A DNA stretch of 64,000 nucleotides. Source: Corynespora cassiicola (Eukaryota; Ascomycota; Dothideomycetes; Pleosporales; Corynesporascaceae). The translations under genes were made by a program, and so were the position numbers. The notes beneath the pieces were generated by a model, which saw only the letters and a program-made list of their open reading frames with translations, had not been told where the DNA came from and searched no databases. The stretch is taken from NCBI GenBank assembly GCA_022059125.1, contig JAEUWY010000005.1, forward strand, positions 2,666,001 through 2,730,000, given 5' to 3'. This document shows, in pieces, positions 55,890-64,000 of this stretch; within the stretch, counting starts at the first letter, position 1; each line of letters opens with the position of its first letter.

Positions 55890-56948
55890 CTACATATCCA
55901 CAAACTCCCACTCACTCATGACTGACGCCATTTCTTGATCTCCAAATCTTTTATGGTTTTCATTCAAAGCCAAGGTTGGGCTGTGCATGTCATCTTGAGC
56001 TTTACCATGTTGCATAACACTCGCTTCCATACTCTGATGTTCTTCGAGAACTTCTTGCTCATTTAGCTCTTCTTCAGCCCTTTTGAGCAAAGCCTGGAGC
56101 TCGCCATTCGTATCGGGAACAAAAATCCTCGGGGCTTTTATTTTGCAAAGCGGGTACAATATCTCTCTGTGGCCTCGATCATCCTGGAGAAGGGAAAAAT
56201 CGCCTTCAATCTGAATGTGGCGTAGCGTTCCGTCAAGCTTAGTAACTTGATGACATGCGATAGCCCATTCGGTTGCTATTTCACGCTCAGACCCGGGAAT
56301 CTGCAGCCTTAGCTTGCGGATATGTGATCTGGCAAACGGGGAGAGCATGCTCAGAAAAATGGGAAGAGTGTCCTTTGCAGTCATGAGTGAGAATCGTATG
56401 GATTCATACAATATTGGCAATGCCTCCTTGTATATCTGACGATTCGCGAGCAAGATGCTGAGGTTGATTGCGGTATTGCGATTGTTTCTTTGGGTCGCGA
56501 TGATCTGGGTTGGTGTTTGTGTGGCCTTCCAACCGGAGGAATTGGATGGGTCCCGGGTATGGTCGAAGGGCGGTTTGAATGAAACTTGACTAACTTCGAC
56601 GACGAACTCATTTAAAGAAGGGTCTGTTAAAGCATACTTGTAAATCTTCAGACGAAGATTCTCCGGTAGCGATAAAAAGTGACTTTTCCTCCACGTTGGC
56701 TTGCTTTGGGAATCTTTGCGCGGATCAAGCCATCTCCAAGGTGCATATGCTTCAGGAGGAAACAGTGCCTGAAGCTCTTTGTTCGAGTAGTCCCAGTGAC
56801 AAGGCTCATCGTTAGGACCGTGCCTGTCTATATAGATGTGGTCGAGATCAATATTCGTCCTGGGTCCTGGAATCGAACATATCTCCACGTCTATAGCAGA
56901 CGCAAGTGTACACTCGAGGACTGACTGTTCGATAATAGATATGGCCAT
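55890..56948 (-). CDS. F-box-like / DUF7730-type fungal protein
   Basis: A single-exon 352-aa protein. An in-frame extension to 56990 begins with GTG, so the ATG at 56948 (MAISIIEQ) is chosen. Residues about 92-106 (LSLPENLRLKIYKYAL) form an F-box-like element. It is followed by INLSILLANRQIYKEALPILYES, the block typical of fungal DUF7730 proteins, where a conserved RQIYxEA segment precedes a shared beta-rich fold. The C-terminus is acidic with a Glu/Leu-rich stretch (LLKRAEEELNEQEVLEEH), probably helical. No function is established for the family. It lies alone in AT-rich, gene-poor DNA. Confidence 0.78.
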   Translation of the reverse strand: MAISIIEQSVLECTLASAIDVEICSIPGPRTNIDLDHIYIDRHGPNDEPCHWDYSNKELQALFPPEAYAPWRWLDPRKDSQSKPTWRKSHFLSLPENLRLKIYKYALTDPSLNEFVVEVSQVSFKPPFDHTRDPSNSSGWKATQTPTQIIATQRNNRNTAINLSILLANRQIYKEALPILYESIRFSLMTAKDTLPIFLSMLSPFARSHIRKLRLQIPGSEREIATEWAIACHQVTKLDGTLRHIQIEGDFSLLQDDRGHREILYPLCKIKAPRIFVPDTNGELQALLKRAEEELNEQEVLEEHQSMEASVMQHGKAQDDMHSPTLALNENHKRFGDQEMASVMSEWEFVDM

Positions 56949-57889
56949 TGTTATCTGACGGATAGGCACACTATCAGGTGGGCCTAGCACTGCTTTCTGC
57001 TGAGTACTGGGAGGAGTTGAAGACTGGGTTTCGGACTTGGATCATGCCCGGGAAAATGGACGATTTATTATTTGAGACTATCAGATAGACTTGGAAAGTG
57101 ATCTGAAGTGGGTCAGGATGCTATGGAGAGGATAGGATTTGGAGAGGTGCTGCCTGAAATCGCCCCCCATGGGATCAGCCTAATCCGTATGCGGTTAGTC
57201 ACATGAGGCTTATGAAATCTCCCCGCCATGATATCAGCCATTAGAGATGTGATCCACGTTACCAAGCTTTTCCTAGTTATTTTTTCTTGAATTTATTGTA
57301 TTTGAACTGACTAAATATATCTGAAGTAGCCCTACATCATTATTTTGTTATTGTGCAGGAAATACGTCCGCCTTCGTGTGTCTTCGGTTTATATCCACTG
57401 CTAATTCTTGTGTGTCGCTTCGAGCTTTTGAGCCCTACTAGTTCCCTGTGTGATTTTGAAGACTCTTTCGAATATCTAATTCCAACTGAGCTCTATCTGT
57501 CCTTTCTAAATCCATGTCATGCATAAAATCACGCTTTGCAGAATTCAGGCCTTCGGAGGTATCATTTTGGAAGATATATATTTTCGGGAATAACAGTCAT
57601 TAACAGTGGCTTTGAGCATTTACCAATACCTCTGACCATGTGCAGCATCTATCAGATCTAAATGGCTCCGTAACCGCAGGTGCTATTGCACGATTCCTAC
57701 GTTTTATTCGTAGGAACTCAAGCTAAAAATATGTGAATTGTTTCATGTAATATAGCATTTAACTATTGCTAACAATCTCAAACATATCCCAATACGAGTG
57801 TACCACAAGCACATATCCTGTACAGTCTGATATTCGATACGGAAATTCCCTTACTGGCCAAGCTCAAAGATCCTCCTACCCGCATAGAC

Positions 57890-58242
57890 TCATTCATCAA
57901 TCTTATCCGGTTCTTCCACACTACTCCTTCGTCTAAAGAAACGTCTCCATCCTTTGTGTTCGCCAGTGGTACTTGAGCTCCATGTACTGCCCCTTCGATC
58001 CGGAACTGCTGAGCCTAAAACGGTAAGCAAATCTTGGAGGTTGACCGATAGTTGAATTCTTACTATGGTGTAGCATTTCAGAAAAACGTTCTCCAGCCTC
58101 TCTATTAACCGATTGCCGTCCTTGAAAAAGGTCAATATGAGATCACAAGAGAGATAACAAATCTTTGCCCCCAGACCAAGATTACGGGCCAGACTAACGT
58201 AGATTTCCAAAACCGCCTCGTCCGTAAGACGTGCACCTTTCG
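57890..58242 (-). pseudogene. possible gene fragment or unresolved exon
   Basis: An open minus-strand frame of about 115 codons without an ATG at its 5' end. It contains a helix-like segment (DEAVLEIYVSLARNLGLGAK) and ends with a basic tail (GWRRFFRRRSSVEE). An internal GTAAGA...TTTTAG pair of 49 bp would look like an intron but shifts the frame. It may be the 3' end of a decayed gene; I do not recognise the family. Confidence 0.2.
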
Positions 58243-60134
58243 GTCATATTGTGTTCAGTAATTCTCATATATCTACTTCGATCCAATATTTTTCTCACGC
58301 ATTGTACAATCGCGGTATCTGACAGCTTGCAGTGTGAAAAAATCGCGCAAGAAGAATGATGAATTGTGATCGATGCTCGGAGTTCTAGCCAGCTGTCTTT
58401 TTAATACTGCCGTTCTCCTGGGGATGTGCGTGCAGCTAACCCAAACTTCTCCCACGAACCAAACTTTCCCCGGAAAATCACCCCGCGCCCGCCCACTCAC
58501 AGCCATGCTTTTCTCAAACTCTACCCAATGGCACCACAACAGCTACCCTCCAGCACCCGATCGGTATCTTTCGTCATCCGCCGCGCCCCGAGGTCTGACC
58601 TAACAAATCGCTGCCAAAAGCATTATCTCCAGCCTTGCCAAGCTACCCAAACTCGGACAAGCTTTGTTAGTTGGCGATCTGCACTTGGCGGGGTAATGCG
58701 ATGACATCCTCCAGTGGCCTTGAAGAAGCTTATCTCTGGGCTGTCAATTATTTGGGGAGTGGGAAAAATGCGTGTGGAGGTCCATGGTTGCATGACGAGA
58801 AAACGAGCCTTTGGTGACGATGTTGCGCGGGTTTGAAGGGGCTTTTTCGCGCCCACCCTGAATGACGTAGATGATGAATAGGGCGGCCGAAAAACTCATT
58901 TCGGCTGAACGCTTCCACAGGAGGTGAGGCGATGCAAAACATTAGCGGGTGATGGTTTGACAGGACTTTGAGCGAAGCTGCAGCGAAGATGCCTTCGCTG
59001 CCGAAGCGTGGCATGTGAACCGTCTGAACGGTCGCCGCGTCTGTTTCTTTTCACAGAGTGGGGCTATAAGTGACGTTCAACTTCGCCTTCCCGGCCCGGA
59101 ACGAATGTATACAATTATTCTTGAGGCATGGCGTTCCTAGCCATGTGCCTGTCGGGCGCTGGAGGGTGTCGATATAATATGATTGAGAGAGGATGCCCAA
59201 GGGCAAGGGGCTGTGCGACCCCTATATAGCTGGTCTTGTGACACACTGAGTCACTATCCACGCTTCTTGTATCTACTTTAAGGCTACTCTTGGTAGTATA
59301 CAGAACGGAGAAACTAGATTAGGCGAAGAAGAGGCTGTTGGTCATACGCCGCTTACATTGGGGGATCCATGATCAGTTAAAGTGCCTGGGCCGTGCCGAG
59401 TAGCGTCTAACTTCAACTTCGGATGGAACATGTTGCTAACCCGGTTTTCACTGAGCAAGTGCCAGGTCAAACATCAAGAAGTCGATGGCCTTTGCTTAAA
59501 GAAACAATTCTCTGGAATGCGCTACTCGAAAAGGGAACGATGCACCGTTTACTGACAATAGCGCCCGCTGATTCCTGGCGCAATATGAAACCTTCTATGC
59601 CCCGTCGCATTGTCTTGGGTCGGCGTCTGGCTGACAGCCGTTTACCTTGGCAATCTGCTAACATTCCCATTGGCCGATGTAGCGTGTTTCTCCCCTTCTC
59701 CACTCCTGTTCATCTCCGGCGCCTGGGCTCTGGACTATCTTTGTAGAGGGCACCTTGCACGGCAGTTTCCAAACAAGCTAGCCAGAAAAACTAAGTGTAC
59801 CGTAGTCCCCGGACATGGACTTTCAAAACCCGGTGCTTGGAGTCGCTTCGTCTATTGCTTCACGCACTCAATCTATCAGAGCTACATATAATACACAAGA
59901 TCCATGTGTGACGGTCTGGAAGATTGAAACAATTAAAACACTTTATAGAACGGTTAGCCGCTGCGGCGTTGTTATTTGTTGAACGATTGATGGGAAATCC
60001 ATCGCTGATTCATGGTGGAGATCAGGAGTTGAACGTTCACCGCAAGCGAGGCTTGGCTACATGTTCCCTTTCATCTCACTTCAATCTATTCGGGATTGGA
60101 AGGCCGCGAGGTCTAAACACTGGAAACTACTAGG

Positions 60135-60154
60135 CCAATCTGTAGCTATATAAG
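60135..60154 (+). promoter_or_regulatory. candidate CCAAT and TATA elements of the AA9 gene
   Basis: CCAAT at 60135-60139 and CTATATAAG ending at 60154 lie 115-135 bp upstream of the AA9 start codon. Both the order and the spacing suit a strong regulated promoter. Function is inferred from sequence and position. Confidence 0.45.
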
Positions 60155-60268
60155 ACGGTTCGTCATGGGCTCGGTTTGTTTCCTCACCACTTCGTTTCGT
60201 TTCCGTTTTTCCCACCTTTGTCCTTCTTTCTCGGAAAGTTTCAAGCGTACCGGTACGCCAGTTTCAAC

Positions 60269-61322
60269 ATGCAATTCACCACGACCTCCCTTCTGGCTCT
60301 GGCAGCCGCTCTGCCTCAAGCCCTTGCTCACTACAACTTCGAGAGGCTGATCGTCAACGGCGAGATCACTGAGCCCTACGAGTACGTCCGCGCCTTGCCT
60401 CCCACCACTGGCAACGGTCCATTCTACGATGTTTCCGACCCCGACATCCGATGCAACAAGGGATCTTTCGATGCGGCAGCCAACACTAAGACCATGGCTG
60501 TGAAGGCTGGAGATACTGTTGGTTTCACCATCCGCGATGTCCTTGGTCACCCTGGCCCGCTTTTCGCCTACATGTCCAAGTCTACCACTGCCGATGTTTC
60601 CCAGTACGAGGGAGACGGCGACTGGTTCAAGATCTACGAGATGGGTGTCAAGACCTATGCCACCTACTCCGCCTCCATGACTTGGTTGAGCGACGGCTGG
60701 AAGGAGTTCAACTTCACCATCCCCACCGAGATTGAGGATGGTCAGTACCTGCTCCGTGCTGAGCACATCGCTGTCCACAGTGCTGGTGAGGGTGAGGGTG
60801 CCCAGTTCTACATTGGATGCGCTCAGATTGAGGTGACCGGTGGTACTGGCGCAAAGCCCTCCCCGGTTGGCAAGTTCCCTGGCATCTGTAAGTTCCAATC
60901 CATATCTGCAACTGAGTATCGAGACTCATGCTAATTTGCAACCTCTAGACGACTCCCGTGACCCCGGTATCTACTTCAACCCCTACTGGCCCCCTGTCGT
61001 CAACTACACCATGCCCGGTCTCGCTGTCTACCCCGAGGGCGGTTCCTTCCCTCCCTTCACCGCTGACCCTGACGCTCCCCCCGCTACCCAGCCTCTCCCT
61101 GCTACCTTCTCCGGTGGCCTCAACGGCGGTGCCGCCCCTGTTCAGCCCACCGGTGCCCCTGCCAACGGCACCTCTGCCGCACCTGTCCCTGCCATTACGA
61201 CTCCGGCTGCCTCTGCCAACGCCTCTGAGATCGCTCCCGTGGCCATCACCCCAACCAACTCTGGTGCTACTGGTGTCGCCCCCGTCACTGTCACTGAGAC
61301 CGTGACGGTTTCCGCGTGCTAA
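60269..61322 (+). CDS. AA9 lytic polysaccharide monooxygenase
   Basis: Two exons, join(60269..60887,60949..61322), encode 330 aa. The 61-bp intron (GTAAGT donor, TGCTAATT branch, CTCTAG acceptor) joins KFPGI to YDDSRDPGIY. A 20-residue signal peptide ends exactly before His21 (ALA-HYNFERL), so the mature N-terminus is the copper-binding histidine. The second brace residue is His94 (LGHPGPLF), and the axial Tyr181 lies in GAQFYIGCAQIEV with the second-shell His and Gln. AA9 enzymes oxidatively cleave cellulose and some hemicelluloses. No CBM1 is present. Instead there is a roughly 90-residue Pro/Ala/Thr tail ending VTVTETVTVSAC. An upstream in-frame extension exists, but the signal peptide fixes the ATG. 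Confidence 0.95.
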
Positions 61323-61813
61323 GTGGCTGACGAGCGACGAATTTACATTTTCTCATCCAGAAGGATAGGTCATTATCTTCCATTTCTCATAGTGCGGGCC
61401 TTCACTGTAGATATTTTCCTGAATTGCATAGTTGTATATAACAACATTACCACCGTGTTTCGTTTTGATGCTTTCTTGTCGTGCCATCGGGTGATTCGGT
61501 GTAGTGATGATGAGGGCGGGCTAAGCGCTTACGCGCATGCGCCCGAAAAACGAAGCGGGCGGTTGGCCGGATTTCAAACACTATGTCGGTTAACGCCAAC
61601 TCCGTATATAATTTCACTAAGTACTAGCTAAGGGTCACAGGAGCGCGCTTTCTTGAACAGTGCAGAAGTGTACGGGGAAGTGTATGACAAAGAAGCTGCC
61701 CAACATTGCGTATCCCTGGCTGTCAACATCCTCTCCAGGTTATTCAGAGTGCCTGAGGCTCTTCACCCCTGCATTCGGGACTGTTCGACTCGCGCATACA
61801 TTTGATGCCCTTA
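61323..61813. other. 3' spacer between convergent AA9 and DUF1996 genes
   Basis: 491 bp between the two stop codons. No gene is seen; it must hold both terminators. Confidence 0.55.
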
Positions 61814-63381
61814 TTATTCTCCATTACCCCCGCCTGGTAGCTGGTCCATCCCTGTCAAACGAGTCAACATCTCTTGGCCCCACTAAACTTGACTGAGCAC
61901 TTACATCCGTCAATGTCTTCGTCCACAGTCACTGGGACGCTGCAGTCGTTTTTCACTTTAGGTACTTGTTCCGTAAGTTGCGTACAATTGCGAAGATAGC
62001 ATTTGTTATCCATAGCCGTCTGAAGGCTATCGCCCTCCCATCCAAAAACCTAAACTAGTCAGAACATAAGCCTCGAAATACGATCAAGAAGGCGCACATA
62101 ATCTCCGTGCTGGCCATATCCAGTGCTTTGACGAATTAGTGACGGTATACGGAGTATAGCTTGGGGATACGAACGTGTCTCCGGTCGATAACACGAAGGG
62201 CTGACTGCCATCCTCCGGCCAGTCTGCTTGGTCGTTGAAGCCTGTGGTATCCCACATCACCTACTCATCAAAGTCAACCTTCCCCTAACGGCGGGATTTC
62301 TCCGGTGGAACACACCTCTAGCATCACCTGCGGAATCTTTACCGGATGACTCGCCGGACACGTCCCATTAACGATTGAAAACGAGTACGGCCCACCGATG
62401 GGATGCGCGACGTGATCTTGATGGTTTGGACTGTCCAAGTTCTTTCCGTCCCAGCATCTGCCATCCTGTCAGAGACTAGATGTTCGACGACACTCATCTG
62501 GATCTCGGCTTACATGGGGAATATGATGTTGGAGCGAATACCCCCAGCACATGGCTGGGTTGGGAGGTGATCGGTATCGTACTTTGGGTCCAGACAGGGC
62601 GAATACATGCTCCCACCAAAGTTCGGCTCGGTGAAGCAACGATAGCACTGCTGCATGTTCTTTCCCAAGTTTTCGGACGTACGTCGCGTTGAATCGCCCG
62701 TAAGCATGCGAAAGCCCTACGTTTTCAGGAGATATTAGCCGGAGAGTATGGAGACGGTGGAGAACCTACCGGCTTGAAAGCAGTAGTTGCGTTCCGCCCT
62801 GGCGAAGTGTAGTATATAGTTATTCCGGCGTTATCATCGTCGTTGAATTGGTTCGCTATCTGAGGGACGCGCTTGTAAGAGCCATTTCTAGCACGGTAGT
62901 AGAGGTTCGCGGTCCAATAGTTGGAGAAGTCCTCGCCGAAGTGGCATGTGGTACATGAAGACAGCTTTGCGATATCTATCAATGGCATGGATGCATTGAA
63001 CGCATCCTATTCAGATGTAAGTTTAGTGTAAAAATACCTGGTGTCACATTTTGGGCATACATACTCCTCCGACAATCTGGTGCATGTGCGCAGATGGGTT
63101 CATGGCAGGGTTCACAAGGCTGGCGCTGTCAGCATTTCATTATTCAGGCTTGATATATGCACTGACTCACGGATCTAGACGTTCAATGACAACCTGAAAA
63201 CTTAGTTTCGAGTCGTGTATAGGGTTGAATACAGGTATACCTGGGAGCAGCCAAACCGCAGCATGGCACCTGGTCCCCTCATTCCGCCACCTCCCAGCAT
63301 CGGGCCATCTAGCTCGACGCCTCTCTGTGCGACTATCCGACCCACCAAATATCCGAGAACTACGTTAATAACTCTTAACAT
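61814..63381 (-). CDS. secreted DUF1996 protein (ten exons)
   Basis: Ten exons, complement(join(61814..61851,61905..62049,62098..62125,62175..62260,62316..62457,62514..62716,62770..63006,63065..63125,63171..63193,63241..63381)), encode 367 aa. All nine introns are 45-58 bp. The junctions reconstruct the DUF1996 pattern: [146 protein letters not shown] and EDIDGWMDQLPG. The N-terminus (MLRVINVVLGYLVGRIVAQ) is a signal peptide. The family is common in secretomes, sometimes with WSC domains; its function is unknown. Eight or more cysteines suggest disulfides. Donors of introns 7 and 8 (GTTCGT, GTGCGC) are weak but fit the frame exactly. Confidence 0.9.
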
Positions 63382-64000
63382 CTTTCAAACAGGCTCATGA
63401 AAGGATGGACCAAGATGGTTGGAATAAAAGTTGAGCAAAAGTTCGGAAAAGTTGACAACGAAGTACGCATGGTTTTATTTGAAAGAACCCTTCGAAGTGC
63501 AATATATTGGCCAGAACCTGGTATATGGGCTCTTTCTTGATATCACTGATAGTATATCACAGATTTGAAAGATACCTGGGTTGCTACTCTGACCTATAGC
63601 CGTTCTGCCGAAAACCAAAGGGAAAGCAGCCGCCTGATCCCTGTAGGAGCCGCACAGTGGGGTTTGTTGGGTCTAGTGATAATCATCTACTGGATCAAGG
63701 TGCTGGAACACGTGCAGAGATCAACGTAGTCATTAAGATACATTATCTACCAGCCTTTTGCCGTTAATGATCGCCGTGCGATTAAGATAACCACTCAAAT
63801 CATCGCTGCAAGGGTGCGCTCTTGGTAATATCGGAACGCTTCCTGCAGTGTTGGCATTTTCGGCAAATATCAGCGAATCCTCACTGTTTCTTCCATCATT
63901 TGGCAAGCAATGTGACGGAAATTCCCTGGCAAAATTGCGAAGAACCTCATTCATGTTGGAAAACAGATTTTTTGTGATGAATTATTTATCGCCATTTGAC
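63382..64000. other. right-edge region, possibly a truncated neighbour
   Basis: Upstream of the DUF1996 gene. A minus-strand frame at 63733-63954 (73 codons, ATG start, ending GKRLVDNVS) could be an exon of a gene, but I do not recognise it. Otherwise AT-rich without a gene. Confidence 0.4.

Larger units (their letters stand above)
56949..60268. other. 3.3-kb region with no confident gene
   Basis: AT-rich to about 58300. It contains one weak coding candidate on the minus strand (57890-58242), listed separately. Plus-strand frames at 58373-58704 and 59423-59891 have no recognised content. The last 150 bp hold the AA9 promoter with CCAAT and TATA elements. Confidence 0.5.

Overview
The window reads as nuclear DNA of a filamentous ascomycete (Pezizomycotina). 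Protein-coding genes are monocistronic and lie on both strands. Many are split by 45-61 bp introns with GTANGT-like donors and CTAAC/CTAAT-like branch sites. The gene content also fits: secreted AA9, GH31 and DUF1996 proteins, a rhodopsin-like fungal membrane protein, SSU1-type sulfite efflux, F-box-like and DUF7730-like proteins, and HIS5. A Dothideomycete is plausible from the family mix, but that is inference. No complete transposon, CRISPR array or viral gene was seen.

Layout. 1-2.7 kb is gene-poor with a (CT)36 microsatellite. 2.8-4.5 kb is a secreted type-B carboxylesterase. 5.6-10.6 kb is one very long Ser/Pro/Thr-rich single-pass membrane protein. 11.4-14.6 kb holds a divergent pair: an SDR and a mitochondrial Obg GTPase. 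16.1 kb carries an intron-containing tRNA-Glu(CTC). 17.0-19.6 kb carries HIS5 (three exons) followed on the same strand by a Thg1-like tRNA 3'-5' polymerase that looks more like bacterial TLPs than canonical Thg1. 20.4-26.4 kb has a four-TM orphan, an F-box-like protein and SSU1. 27.0-29.4 kb has a four-Cys small secreted protein and a secreted SurE phosphatase. 33.3-34.9 kb is a six-exon rhodopsin-like membrane protein.

34.9-43.0 kb is the accessory-looking part. It holds a GC-rich patch with a methionine-free 222-codon open frame, a duplicated promoter repeat, and two large unrecognised proteins (739 and about 775 aa) in AT-rich DNA. 43.0-52.2 kb returns to housekeeping and secreted enzymes: a GNAT protein, CTU1/NCS6 (tRNA thiolation), a GH31 alpha-glucosidase and an MDP-1-type HAD phosphatase. 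52.2-60.2 kb is mostly AT-rich and gene-poor, with one DUF7730-like gene. 60.3-63.4 kb has an AA9 polysaccharide monooxygenase convergent with a ten-exon DUF1996 secreted protein.

Three loci concern tRNA: the tRNA-Glu gene, the Thg1-like protein and CTU1. Several genes encode secreted enzymes acting on plant or cell-wall polymers, esters or phosphate. No biosynthetic cluster is evident. Exon boundaries were worked out by hand from splice consensus plus protein-family continuity.
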